Shown: piece after piece, positions 9,793 through 18,363 of the stretch
Layout of the letters: the number at the start of each line of letters is the position of its first letter
How positions within the stretch are numbered: the first letter of the stretch is position 1
Source of the DNA: an uncultured Methanobrevibacter sp.
GTDB lineage: Archaea > Methanobacteriota > Methanobacteria > Methanobacteriales > Methanobacteriaceae
NCBI RefSeq assembly: GCF_902769175.1
Contig: NZ_CACXNW010000031.1
Coordinates: 1 to 39,712 of the forward strand
Direction of reading: 5' to 3'
Length of the DNA stretch: 39,712 nt
Made by a program: the position numbers and the translations under genes
Notes under the pieces: model-generated
What the model saw: only the letters and a program-made list of their open reading frames with translations
Told to the model about the DNA's origin: nothing
Databases searched by the model: none

Positions 9793-10736
9793 TTACCTAT
9801 CATCAGATTCTTCTTTTAATGAATTGATTTTATCTATTGACAAACCTGTAGCTTCTTTTATCTCATCAATAGACATATCCTTAGCTAACATCCATTTAGC
9901 AACAAAAATAGCTCTTTTTTCATCTCCTTCTTCCCTACCTTGATATTTACCTAATTTCACTCCCATATCCAGACCAATCAATCGTCCTTCTTCCAAATAT
10001 TTTTCCCTAACTTCTTCCAATGTTTCTTTTCTAACACCTTCAGCGATTCTTTCAAGAACATGTGTTTCATAAGTAAATCCCATATTGACAATCTCCTTTA
10101 AACTTTTAAATTCATCTTCATCCTTAATCAATTTATCGCCTAAAATTAATTGAATTGCCTTTATTTTATCTTTTAATATGTATACATCAAATTCAGCATT
10201 ATTGGTTAAATTAGCTATTTTAAATAACAACTCTTTTTCGCTCAAATTTGATTTCATAAAAATAATTGCAATTAATTGCACTGCATCTTGTTTGTTTAAG
10301 GTTTCATTATTCTCTATTTTTGATTATATCCTATTTAAACTTTCCAATCCGTCTTTATCCTTTAACGATATGACATAAATAGTAAACACATCATTATGAT
10401 GCCACTTTTCTATTTTACGGCTTTTATCTTCAACTGTGCTTATAATATAGGTTTTTACTGGAAGTTTATGCTTTACAAATAATGATGATGCATAATCAAA
10501 AAATCTAACCTCAACCTCTTTAGTTAGTACTGTTGATTGAAATTCAACATTTATAATTTCATATTTTCGAGATAATCCGCAAAAATCCAATCGCCTATTT
10601 ACGCAATCGGTTGATATTAGTTCTGTAGGAAGTGGAATCATTATTTCCTCTCAATTCCAATTCCCTTTAAGAACTCTTCCATTGTAGAATCAATTAAAAT
10701 CTTAAATGCTTTATCGTTATGTTCGCTTATTGTCAT
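9793..10736 (-). pseudogene. Rpn family recombination-promoting nuclease/putative transposase, broken
   Basis: The reading starts at ATG 10736 (MTISEHNDKAFKIL) behind a GGTGG ribosome site, changes frame near 10641, and continues IPLPTELISTD...RRLDFCG...YEIINVEFQST, the N-terminal PD-(D/E)XK core of Rpn proteins. An in-frame TAA at 10324 interrupts it, and the same frame resumes through 9793. The C-terminal part has the typical Rpn tail: charged repeats (EEVREKYLEEGRLIG) and a short DEIKEATGLSIDKI helix. So there is one frameshift and one nonsense change. Rpn proteins are DNA endonucleases linked to RecA-independent recombination; this copy is probably inactive. Confidence 0.75.
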
Positions 10737-11421
10737 AATCCACCTACAATTTTTTGTAAAAATAAATTTGTAAAAGGACATATATAAGTTTTTTCTAAAA
10801 AATAAGAGCAATATGATAGTTTAATTAAAAAATAAGAATTTTAATAAGATATTTTAATAAAATAGTAAACTTTAAGCGAATAAATAAATTATAACAAGAT
10901 TAAAACAATATTAAAATTAGAGAATTTCAATTGTTTTGAAATTTTTAAATATATAAAAAATTGAAGAAATAAAATTCTTGTAATTATTAAAAAAATATAA
11001 AAAAAGCAAATTATCAAATGATCATAAGACCAATTAATAAGTATAACCAACCCCTACAATATAAGTCAAATAACAAATATTTTCTAATTATTAGAAAATT
11101 ATCCCATTAACGACTTTAGCTAAATTCTACCCCCATATAATTATTTTAACTATACTTCTTAAAAGATAACTAAATGATTTACAGGATAACTGTAACCAAC
11201 CCTTATTATAAAACAATAGTATACTATTATTTCTAATATTAAGTATTGAATTTTTAGTATATTAATCTTTTTATAAACCCTTAATTTGGTTAATAAAGGC
11301 CAATTAAACAAAATTAAATAAAGATATAATAAGATTAAAAAAAAAAATAAGTTATAATCAAAAAAGATTGAAAAATAGTAAAAGTTTAAAAATATAAGGA
11401 GAAAAGCATAAAATAAAAAAA
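10737..11421. other. Intergenic region, no gene seen
   Basis: AT-rich DNA without a supportable gene. An AATAAGAGCAATATGATAG stretch near 10800 resembles one arm of the orphan hairpin at 8733-8766. Nothing else stands out. Confidence 0.5.
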
Positions 11422-11455
11422 AATTGTGAATTACGTTTTTGTATAATTCACAATT
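11422..11455 (-). terminator. Terminator downstream of the 11487-12012 gene
   Basis: A perfect 12-bp stem (AATTGTGAATTA / TAATTCACAATT, 10-nt loop) is followed on the minus strand by a run of T. It lies 32 bp past the stop codon of the minus-strand gene. Confidence 0.65.
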
Positions 11456-11486
11456 CTTTTTCTTTTGATTTATTATAGAGATTTAA

Positions 11487-12012
11487 TTAGTAACCGTAAG
11501 TTAAGATTTTACCATGGGAGTCAATGATTCTGTGGTAACCGTCATCATAAACGACTCTGAATAAACCTTCACCAAGACTTGTGCAAGACACTTGATGTTT
11601 TTTAGGATCCCAACCGTTAATGATTCTGTCTGCTTCTCTTGAAGGAATTTTTTTGTTAGCTTTTTTAGTTACCTTTTTAGCTTTTTTAGCAGTCTTTTTA
11701 GATACTTTAGCTTTTTTAGTTACCTTTTTAGCTTTTTTAGCAGTCTTTTTAGATACTTTAGCTTTTTTAGTTACCTTTTTAGCTTTTTTGGAACTTTTTA
11801 CTTTTTTGGATTTTTTAGATTTTTTAGTAACTTTTTTTACAGCAGCTTTTTTAGAAACAGATTTAACAGCAGGTGAGCATTTTTAACAAAACTACCTTGG
11901 TAGTCTTTTTTGAAAGTACTACCAGTACCATGATTTACAGTTGCAGCAGATGCGCAACTTATTCCGATTATTAAAACAAATAATGTTATAAAAACTAAAG
12001 CGATTTTTTCAT
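11487..12012 (-). pseudogene. Secreted Lys-rich protein with GWDP-YDDGY domain, two frameshifts
   Basis: The intended product starts at ATG 12012 behind AGGT. It has a signal peptide (MKK-IALVFITLFVLIIGISC, then ASAAT), a short Gly/Ser part (VNHGTGSTFKKDYQGSF), a long repetitive Lys/Ala/Val/Thr-rich basic region (units such as AKKVTKKAKVSKK), and a C-terminal domain with INGWDP, YDDGYHRIID and ILTYGY. Two indels break it: the A-run after the start codon has six A where seven are needed, and the frame changes again near 11877. The terminal domain matches that of the plus-strand gene at 9170. The basic repeat could bind a polyanion or cell wall, but that is only inference. It has a clear promoter (12078-12114) and terminator, so it may have been disrupted recently, or the indels may be sequence errors. 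Confidence 0.7.
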
Positions 12013-12077
12013 ACCAATTACCTTTCGATTTTTTTGAGATATTTCATCTCTCCTAATTATTATTATATAGAAGACCA

Positions 12078-12114
12078 TATATAAAGGTTTTCGCATGTAA
12101 GTGCTCACTTGCAT
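12078..12114 (-). promoter_or_regulatory. Promoter with palindromic operator for the 11487-12012 gene
   Basis: On the minus strand a palindrome (12095-12114, arms ATGCAAGTG and CACTTACAT) is followed by a TATA box CTTTATATA (12078-12086). The spacing from the core GCAAGT-N4-ACTTRC to TTTATATA is 11 nt. Transcription would start near 12055, giving a leader of about 43 nt. Confidence 0.65.
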
Positions 12115-12594
12115 CTTAAAATTGAAAAATAAGAACAATTAAGTTTTATTTTTTATAATTCAACTTATTTACCCTTCATTTAACTAAAAAATAAATTTAA
12201 GCAGTATAAAATATCAAAATTTTCATGAAAAAATCACCTAAAAAAAGTGTAAAATAAGCAATTTACAAGCTTTATTTTAGATATAAACCTGTTAATGAAG
12301 AGATAAAATAATTTGTTAAATTTGGCCTGAAAAATTCTAAAAAATTGAATTGTGAAAAAAATCTTAAAATTTTCATTAAAAAATGAATCAAAAAATAAAA
12401 AATATCTTCAAAAATTGTGATTGTAGATAAAATATAATTTTTGATTAAAAAATATTCTTTAAAAAAATCACATAAATGATTGATAAAATTATCCAGATAT
12501 TGAGAAAAAATATCACAAAAAATCAGTGAAAAAAGTCGAAAAAATATACTCAAAAAAATCAAAAAAATGATCCATAAAATTATCAAGAAATTAA

Positions 12595-12712
12595 TAAAAT
12601 AATCATAAAATAACTATTAAAAATAAAAGTCTAAAAAATAAGCCAAAAAATAATCATAAAATAACTATTAAAAATAAAAAGTCTAAAAAATAAGCCATAA
12701 AATTATTAATTC
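12595..12712. repeat. Tandem AT-rich repeat, about 55 bp, two copies
   Basis: Two near-identical copies of a unit containing AATCATAAAATAACTATT and GTCTAAAAAATAAGCC lie in tandem; a third copy occurs near 13122-13175, before the second RNA unit. Confidence 0.6.
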
Positions 12713-12747
12713 AATGAAAATCAGTTAAAAATAGAAATTGTTTGGAT

Positions 12748-12832
12748 GATATACAAAGAAAACAAATTTCTTGGGGGGAATTGGTTTTCTTAGTATACCA
12801 ACAATGAGGAAAACTTGCAAGTGCTTACTTGC
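12748..12832 (-). ncRNA. RNA unit A, partial (hairpin 2 plus operator, no TATA box)
   Basis: It contains the long hairpin 2 (12748-12799; arms around GATATAC and GTTTTCTT with a C-run in the loop) and the palindrome core GCAAGTGCTTACTTGC (12817-12832). The TATA box and hairpin 1 between them are missing compared with unit B, so this copy is probably a dead remnant. Confidence 0.5.
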
Positions 12833-13223
12833 ATCTTATAATTAGAAAATAAAGACAAAACGAAAGTTATTTAAAAAAATAAAAATGAATATTGGTTCAT
12901 TTCAAATAAAAAACGATTAAAATTAAATAATCTAATAATTTTTAAAAAGATCATGAGCTGATTAATTAAAAAAATTATTTATTAGTTTTAAAAATCTCCT
13001 TCAAGAAGAAAACAGCAGCAGTAAAAATTTGAAATTCCAAATAATAAATTTATTCTAAAGATCAATGTGAAAAAATAGATTCAATTTAAAAATTATAAAA
13101 TTATCAAGAAATTAATAAAATAATCATAAAATAACTATTGAAAATAAAAAGTCTAAAAAATAAGCCATAAAATTGTTAAAACTTGTAAAAATCAGTTAAA
13201 AATAGTTAAGTTTTTTTTTGGAT

Positions 13224-13334
13224 GATATACAAAGAAAACAAATTTCTTGGGGGGAATTGGTTTTCTTAGTATATCAACAATGAGGAAAACTTGAAAAATA
13301 AAATTTTGCGACTAGGAATAATTTCTTATTCCTA
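13224..13334 (-). ncRNA. RNA unit B, complete candidate small RNA
   Basis: Reading on the minus strand, the predicted start near 13334 coincides with the 5' side of hairpin 1 (13313-13334): 9-bp arms TAGGAATAA and TTATTCCTA closing a GAAA tetraloop. A single-stranded linker with AAGTTTTCCTCATTGTT follows. Hairpin 2 (13224-13275) has 16-bp arms with one mismatch, GATATACTAAGAAAAC and GTTTTCTTTGTATATC, and a 20-nt loop containing CCCCCC. U-rich DNA follows (ACTATTTTTAACTG), a plausible archaeal 3' end. No convincing short ORF is present. The promoter lies at 13355-13393. Confidence 0.65.
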
Positions 13335-13354
13335 TCTAATAGTATATTCCAACA

Positions 13355-13393
13355 CATATATAAAGATTTTCGCATGCAAGTGCTTACTTGCAT
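13355..13393 (-). promoter_or_regulatory. Promoter and operator of RNA unit B
   Basis: The palindrome ATGCAAGTGCTTACTTGCAT (13374-13393, plus strand) is followed on the minus strand, after 11 nt from its core, by TTTATATATG. The TATA box centre lies about 25 nt upstream of hairpin 1, the normal archaeal distance to the transcription start. Confidence 0.65.
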
Positions 13394-13545
13394 CTTATAA
13401 TTAGAAAATAAAGACAAAACGAAAGTTATTTAAAAAAATAAAAATGAATATTGAGAATTTTAATAAAAAATCATAAGCTAGACCAATTTAAAAAAATATC
13501 CAAATTTGAAAAATAGATCTAATTCAAAAATTAAAAAATCTCCTG

Positions 13546-13786
13546 AAAAAATATCCAATATAAAAAATAAAAAAATATCCAGAAAAAATAGATCAATGCT
13601 ATAATTCAAAAAATTATCAGCAAAAAACGATAAAGTTGTTAAAAATTAAAAAATATCCAGAAAAAATAATCAACGTAAAAATACCAGGAAAAATATCCAA
13701 TATAAAAAATAAAAAAATATCCAGAAAAAAATAGATCAATGCTATAATTCAAAAAATTATCAGCAAAAAACGATAAAGTTGTTAAA
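13546..13786. repeat. Direct repeat of about 100 bp, offset about 142 bp
   Basis: The segment with ATATCCAATATAAAAAATAA, ATAGATCAATGCTATAATTC and AACGATAAAGTTGTTAAAAA occurs at about 13546-13645 and again at about 13691-13786 with very few differences. It is a spacer duplication inside the RNA array. Confidence 0.65.
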
Positions 13787-13828
13787 AATTGTAAAAACCA
13801 GATAAAGATAGTAGAATTTTCTTTGGTT

Positions 13829-13925
13829 AATATAGAAGGAATTGGGTTTTGTTTTCTTTCTATATCAACAATGAGGAAAACTTGAAAAATAAAATTTTGT
13901 GACTAGGAATAATTACTTATTCCTA
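13829..13925 (-). ncRNA. RNA unit C, diverged candidate small RNA
   Basis: Hairpin 1 (13904-13925) keeps the TAGGAATAA/TTATTCCTA arms, but its loop is GTAA, another GNRA tetraloop on the minus strand. Hairpin 2 (13829-13866) has changed sequence, with arms GATATAGAA and TTCTATATT still pairing: the C-G pair of unit B has become G-C. The linker AAGTTTTCCTCATTGTT is kept. This is the pattern expected of a conserved RNA. Confidence 0.6.
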
Positions 13926-13946
13926 TCTAATAGTATATTCCAACAC

Positions 13947-13974
13947 ATATATAAAGATTTTCGCTTACTTGCAT
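13947..13974 (-). promoter_or_regulatory. Promoter of RNA unit C with half an operator
   Basis: The TATA box (13947-13956) is intact, but the palindrome has lost one arm: CGCTTACTTGCAT (13962-13974) remains and ATGCAAGTG is deleted. Regulation of this unit may differ from that of units B, D and E. Confidence 0.5.
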
Positions 13975-14206
13975 CTTTAAAATAAAAAATAAGAACAAAT
14001 AAAGATTTATTTAAAAAAATAAGAGCAAATTAATTTTCATTAAGAATAAAAATCAAATAAAATCAAATAATGAAAAGAATTTTATAGATCCAATTTAAAA
14101 ATTATCAAATTATCAGCAGAAAAGATAAGTAACTAATAAAAATATCAAAAGACGATAAAGTTGTTAAAGTTTGTAAAAATCAGTTAAAAATAGAAATTGT
14201 TTGGAT

Positions 14207-14280
14207 GATATACAAAGAAAACAAATTTCTTGGGGGGAATTGGTTTTCTTAGTATACCAACAATGAGGAAAACTTTATTC
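14207..14280 (-). ncRNA. RNA unit D, truncated in hairpin 1
   Basis: Hairpin 2 (14207-14258) matches unit B, including the C-run in the loop. The linker joins directly to TATTCCTA, so one arm of hairpin 1 and part of the linker are deleted. The TATA box (about 14306-14314) and a full palindrome (14323-14342) are present. Confidence 0.5.
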
Positions 14281-14305
14281 CTATCTAATAGTATATTCCA
14301 ACACA

Positions 14306-14342
14306 TATATAAAGATTTTCGCATGCAAGTACTTACTTGCAT
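14306..14342 (-). promoter_or_regulatory. Promoter and operator of RNA unit D
   Basis: The palindrome ATGCAAGTACTTACTTGCAT lies 11 nt (from its core) upstream of TTTATATATG on the minus strand. Its minus-strand core GCAAGTAAGTACTTGC differs at one base from the core at 35990-36005. Confidence 0.65.
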
Positions 14343-14505
14343 CTTTAAATCAAAAAATAATGATCATAAACTCGTTAATTTTGAAGAAAAAAGCAAATAA
14401 AAAAATTAAGAAGAAAAGAATTTTATTTCATCCTTATTTTAAGATAAAAAAAGATTATTAAAAAATAATAATCTTCTTTTTAACGATTTATTAAAAAAGC
14501 GATTT

Positions 14506-14603
14506 AATATACAAAGAAAACAATTCTGCTTTTGTTTTCCTTGCATATCACATATGAGGACAACTATGAAATAAAAATTCTAGATATGAATAAATCATAC
14601 CTA
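14506..14603 (-). ncRNA. RNA unit E, most diverged complete candidate small RNA
   Basis: Hairpin 1 (14581-14603) has arms TAGGTATGA and TCATATCTA. Relative to unit B two base pairs have changed on both sides (A-T to T-A, A-T to G-C) and one has become G-U. Hairpin 2 (14506-14549) has arms GATATGCAAGGAAAAC and GTTTTCTTTGTATATT, paired throughout using G-U wobbles, but its loop lacks the C-run. The linker keeps TCCTCAT. The predicted start, about 25 nt from the TATA box, again falls on hairpin 1. Confidence 0.6.
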
Positions 14604-14624
14604 TTATTACATTATACTCCACCA

Positions 14625-14661
14625 TATATAAAGATTTTCGCATGTAAGTGCTCACTTGCAT
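14625..14661 (-). promoter_or_regulatory. Promoter and operator of RNA unit E
   Basis: The palindrome ATGTAAGTGCTCACTTGCAT (14642-14661) is identical to the one at 12095-12114. On the minus strand it is followed after 11 nt (from the core) by TTTATATATGG. Confidence 0.65.
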
Positions 14662-14665
14662 GTTT

Positions 14666-15101
14666 TTTAGCAAAAATAGACACAAATAGGGAATAAAATG
14701 AATTAATAATTAATAAAAATACACATTTAAAAAAAATATACTATCTTAACTCATAAAAAAATCTAAAAAATAAGAAATTGCTATAATTTAAATACCCATA
14801 AACTCATAAAAAAATCTAAACAGAATACTATCAAATAAAATAAATAAAATCATGATTAAAATAAACAATACTTCAACCATAAGTTTGAATTTAATAAACC
14901 AAACTTTTAAGAAAAATGGCCTCAAAAGAAAGAGTAATTTTTTCTTAAAAAATAGTTAAACTGAATAAAAATATTAACTAATAAAATAAGTCTAAAAAAT
15001 AAAAAAAATGATTAAAAAAAATAACTAATAAAATAAGTCTAAAAAAATAAAAAAATGATTAAAAAGAAATAAAAAAGAAAAAAATGTAGATGAAAGATCA
15101 T
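14666..15101. other. Intergenic region, AT-rich
   Basis: No gene is seen. Near 14980-15070 a short unit (ACTAATAAAATAAGTCTAAA, then AAAAAATGATTAAAAA) is repeated in tandem. This is the DNA downstream of the second adhesin-like gene. Confidence 0.5.
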
Positions 15102-16607
15102 CTACTTCATTCTAATTTGAACTTTCTTAACTGCTTTTAAATAGTAAGCAGTTGCTCTAAATGCAATGCTTGCCTTAAAGGTTCCTTTCTTATAAAGCTT
15201 TTTAATGTTAAAGACAGCACGTCCTTTTGCATTTGTTTTTGCCTTATAGGTTTTTCCTTTGACCTTTAAGACAAGGTTTGCTTTCTTAATTGCTTTTCCT
15301 TTGCTGTTTTTTAAAGTTACAGCAAATTTCTTGTTTAACAACAATCTTTTGAAAGACTTGTTTTTAGCGACTATTTTAACTTTTTCCCTTTTAATGGTGA
15401 TTTTAACAGTCTTTTTAACAGGTTTGTAATATGCATCTCCTGCAAACTTAACCACTAAGTTTCTTTTTCCTGCTTTAGCTACCTTTAACTGTTTAGCAGT
15501 TAATTTGATTGTTGCAACTCCTTTCTTATTGGTTTTTCCAGTAGCAATCTTTTTGCCCTTTAGATAGAATACCACTTTCCTATTTGCAATAGCTTTTCCT
15601 TTAGAATCCTTTAATGTTATTGAGTATTTACCACCGTAATTAATCACATATGCCTTATTCTTAGCAACAAGACTTGTCTTTTCCTTGTTGATAGTAATCT
15701 TTACGGTTTTTGATACTGAAACTCCATTAGCATCAGTGAACTTAATCACAAGATCCCTTACTCCAGCTTTAGCATCCTTCAAGATTTTAGGAGTGATTGC
15801 AAATTCAGCCATTCCATTCTCATCGGTTTTGGCAGATCCTATTTTGTTTCCATTCAAGAAGAGCTCAACTGTTTCTCCAGCAGCTAATACATTATGCTTA
15901 TCCTTAACCATGAGAGAGTACTTTCCTCCATAGTTAATGACAAATGCCTTATCTGAAGCAACAATGATATATGGACTGCTGGAATTAAGTGTTCTCATTG
16001 GTCCTAAATCATCAGGAGTTACATAATGGGCCCTTGCTACTGCATCTCCCATCAAGTTAACATTGTTTGTTCCATCTTCTGCATGATTGTCATCAAAGAT
16101 AGAGTAGTAAAGATACATATATCCTTCATTGGATATTGCTCCACCGGAACTTGCATTGTTGCCGTAGAAAATACAGCTTTTGACAAATGAATCATTTTCT
16201 AAAGAAAGTGCTCCTCCATTTTCTGCTGCAGAATTATTGAAGAAGAATGAATTCTCTACTGTGGAATTGAACCTATCCAAATCAACAGCTCCACCATCAA
16301 TTGCTGCAGTGTTATTGATAAAGCGACAGCCATCAATAATGGTTTCCATATAGGAGTATATTGCTCCTCCACCTCTAAAAATTGCATTATTGTTGAAGAA
16401 ATTACAGTTTCTTACTTCTCCACCAGAGAGGTATAAAGCACCTCCAATACCACCAACACTGCTGATGAAGTCAGAATCCTCAACTGTGATTCCTTTTGAA
16501 TAACCACATACAGCTCCACCATAAGCAAATGGAATAACGCCTGTCTCATCTTCAAATCCACTGGTGTTGTTTTCAAAGTAACAGCTTTTTACGCTTCCAG
16601 TTCCCAT
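15102..16607 (-). CDS. Adhesin-like protein, C-terminal segment with Ig-like repeats (disrupted gene)
   Basis: A 501-codon stretch forming the C-terminal end of the second adhesin-like gene. It begins in beta-helix repeats (GGAVCGYSKG, GGAIYSYM, DGGAVDLD) up to about residue 175. Three tandem Ig-like domains follow, each with LKNSKGKAI..., KGKTYKAKTN or KGKKIATGKTN, and ending in strands such as KTVKITIK. This very basic C-terminal region is typical of Methanobrevibacter adhesin-like proteins. The start MGTGSVKSCYF is artificial: upstream residues GIAENSNFTNNHADFAGGAINF are in the same frame and belong to the gene. The natural stop is at 15102. No membrane anchor is visible after the last Ig-like domain. 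Confidence 0.85.
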   Translation of the reverse strand: MGTGSVKSCYFENNTSGFEDETGVIPFAYGGAVCGYSKGITVEDSDFISSVGGIGGALYLSGGEVRNCNFFNNNAIFRGGGAIYSYMETIIDGCRFINNTAAIDGGAVDLDRFNSTVENSFFFNNSAAENGGALSLENDSFVKSCIFYGNNASSGGAISNEGYMYLYYSIFDDNHAEDGTNNVNLMGDAVARAHYVTPDDLGPMRTLNSSSPYIIVASDKAFVINYGGKYSLMVKDKHNVLAAGETVELFLNGNKIGSAKTDENGMAEFAITPKILKDAKAGVRDLVIKFTDANGVSVSKTVKITINKEKTSLVAKNKAYVINYGGKYSITLKDSKGKAIANRKVVFYLKGKKIATGKTNKKGVATIKLTAKQLKVAKAGKRNLVVKFAGDAYYKPVKKTVKITIKREKVKIVAKNKSFKRLLLNKKFAVTLKNSKGKAIKKANLVLKVKGKTYKAKTNAKGRAVFNIKKLYKKGTFKASIAFRATAYYLKAVKKVQIRMK

Positions 16608-16777
16608 AAAGTTAATGGCTCCTCCAGCGAAGTCAGCATGGTTGTTTGTAAAGTTTGAATTTTCAGCGATTCCATTCCTTCGAAATAGATAGCTCCACCA
16701 TAAGATCCTTCAAACATGTATGCATAATTGTGGTCGAAAAGTGAATTGTTGACAATTGCATCAACTGCATATATTCC
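16608..16777 (-). pseudogene. Joining piece of the second adhesin-like gene, stop codon and frameshift
   Basis: Between the two large open segments the coding sequence is still readable. After an in-frame TGA at 16778-16780 (context ALTIG-stop-GIYAVDA, probably a GGA glycine codon changed to TGA), the same frame continues VNNSLFDHNYAYMFEG. It then changes frame near 16680 into NGIAENSNFTNNHAD. One substitution and one single-base indel therefore separate the segments. Confidence 0.75.
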
Positions 16778-18238
16778 TCAACCAATTGTCAATGCTATGG
16801 AGTTGAGGAATATGCTGTTGTCCACTATACCCTTATTGATGTATAATGCTCCACCATTGCTTCTACGATTTAATGCTGCATAATTAGTGTCGAATTTAGT
16901 ATTGTTCACCAATCCGTTTTCCCTTATGCAGACTGCACCGCCATCATAACCTGCAGTGTTGTTGAAGAAGTATGAACCGTCAATGCTTATGTTCCGAGCA
17001 AAGACTGCTCCACCATTTTCTCCAGCCATGTGGTTTAGGAATGAGCCTCCTTTAACTGATCCGTTAATTGAATATACTGCAGCACCACATCCTCCTGCAA
17101 GATTGGAATCGAAAATACAGTATTTCACTTCTGCATTTGTTATGTAGACTAGTATATCACTTGTCAGGTCTGTTTCTCGCATATTCACTTTCACTTCTGC
17201 ATTTGTTATGTAGACTGCTCCACCATCACCTGCTGCAGTGTTGTTAAAGAAGTAAGATTCTTCAATCAAACCGTTGTTGATGTGGACAGCACCGCTTTGG
17301 TTACCTAAATTGCCAGTGAAAATGGATTTCCTTACAATTGCCTCATTTAAAGCATAGATTACACTGGAAAGAGCACCCTTATTATCTTTGAATACACAGT
17401 TTTCAACAGTTGCATCCATAGCAAAGATTGAGCTTGTGAGGTTGCCTATGTTATTTGTGAATTCACTGTTTAGCACTTTACCTGAATTCATTTTGACACC
17501 TGCGCTATAGCTTATTCCAGTGTTGTTGTTGAATTTAGAGTTGTTTACCACTCCTGCAGATTCAAAGCATGCAGGACCGTAAACGCTTATGGTATTATTG
17601 AAGCTGCAGTTGTCAATGTTTCCTTCAGCATTAAACAAGACCACTGAACCTGCTATGTCATTTAGGAACTGGGAATTTTCCACACTACCATTGGCATCAA
17701 AGCATAAAACGCTTCCAGATGCCAAATCTCCAATATTGTAGTAGAAATTGCTGTTAAGGACAAGACCTTGTTTTGCAAAGTATGCTGCTGCACCGACAAG
17801 AGCCATATTTCCATTGAAGTTAGTTCTGGAAACTGTCAAATCAGCTAAGGTGAATATTCCAGCACCTTTTTCCGCTTGGTTGATATTGAATGTACAGTTA
17901 TTTACCAATCCAGGAGATTCAAAGTAGACAGTACCGTTTTCAGCAGTGTTGTTGTTGAATGTTGACCCTATGATTGAAACATATTGGGAACGGGAATAAA
18001 CTGCTGAACCAAGACTGGCTTCATTCATATTGAATGTACAATTATATGCAAGTCCAGTCTGTCCGAAATAGACAGCTCCTCCTTCCCCTCCCTTGTTGAG
18101 ATTGAAGGTGGAATCCCTTACAGTACCGTTGACAAAGAAGTATAACGCTCCACCAGGAGTGTTGTAGTTTTCATTTAGATTGAAGGTTGAATTTTCAACA
18201 ATACCATTCCAGTAAAATTGAACTGCTCCTCCATTCAT
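16778..18238 (-). CDS. Adhesin-like protein, middle segment of a disrupted gene
   Basis: A 486-codon stretch made almost wholly of parallel beta-helix repeats of the type V-N-N-S-x-F-x-x-N and GGAVY. The frame is open upstream of the apparent start, reading AYGVIAAFEDATIKDSNFL, back to about 18372, where a single-base frameshift separates it from the N-terminal segment. It contains an in-frame 22-residue insertion seen as a duplicated VYITNAEVK (DNA at 17123-17216). It ends at a TGA that looks like a point mutation. It forms the central stalk of the surface protein, if that protein is expressed at all. Confidence 0.85.
   Translation of the reverse strand: MNGGAVQFYWNGIVENSTFNLNENYNTPGGALYFFVNGTVRDSTFNLNKGGEGGAVYFGQTGLAYNCTFNMNEASLGSAVYSRSQYVSIIGSTFNNNTAENGTVYFESPGLVNNCTFNINQAEKGAGIFTLADLTVSRTNFNGNMALVGAAAYFAKQGLVLNSNFYYNIGDLASGSVLCFDANGSVENSQFLNDIAGSVVLFNAEGNIDNCSFNNTISVYGPACFESAGVVNNSKFNNNTGISYSAGVKMNSGKVLNSEFTNNIGNLTSSIFAMDATVENCVFKDNKGALSSVIYALNEAIVRKSIFTGNLGNQSGAVHINNGLIEESYFFNNTAAGDGGAVYITNAEVKVNMRETDLTSDILVYITNAEVKYCIFDSNLAGGCGAAVYSINGSVKGGSFLNHMAGENGGAVFARNISIDGSYFFNNTAGYDGGAVCIRENGLVNNTKFDTNYAALNRRSNGGALYINKGIVDNSIFLNSIALTIG
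17123..17216. repeat. Repeat-spacer-repeat insertion 3 (28/38/28), in frame
   Basis: A 28-bp exact direct repeat lies at 17123-17150 and 17189-17216 around 38 bp of unique sequence (17151-17188). The offset of 66 bp keeps the frame, so the protein gains 22 residues including NMRETDLTSDIL, which do not resemble beta-helix sequence. On the minus strand the repeat ends GAAGTGAAA. Confidence 0.85.
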
Positions 18239-18363
18239 TCCTATATTTGAAGTGAAATTGGAGTTTTTAATTGTTCCTCTAACTAAATATAGCGCTCCTT
18301 CATGATTTGCATGATTGAAGAGGAAATTGGAATCTTTAATAGTAGCATCTTCAAATGCAGCAA

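Larger units (their letters stand above)
12115..14665. other. Non-protein region carrying an array of five repeated RNA units
   Basis: No protein-coding gene is supported; the open frames here are low-complexity Lys/Ile/Asn/Phe sequence. The region is organised as five related units whose hairpins begin at 12748, 13224, 13829, 14207 and 14506. They are separated by AT-rich spacer DNA that is itself partly duplicated (for example 12832-12892 with 13390-13454, and 13546-13645 with 13691-13786). The units are listed separately. Confidence 0.7.

Noticed and set aside
11620..11886. Plus-strand ORF rich in Leu/Phe/Ala
   Set aside because: It is the antisense shadow of the Lys-rich repeats of the minus-strand secreted protein.
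12272..12586. Minus-strand ORF of 104 codons
   Set aside because: Low-complexity Phe/Ile/Leu sequence from AT-rich repeats with no ribosome site; the region is the spacer of the RNA array.
13224..13365. Short ORF MCWNILLDRNKK... in RNA unit B
   Set aside because: Its ATG lies inside the TATA box, upstream of the predicted transcript start, and the frame is not kept in units C-E.
16741..16800. Inverted repeat TTGACAATTG / CAATTGTCAA
   Set aside because: It lies in coding beta-helix sequence and is explained by repeated VDN/IVN codons.
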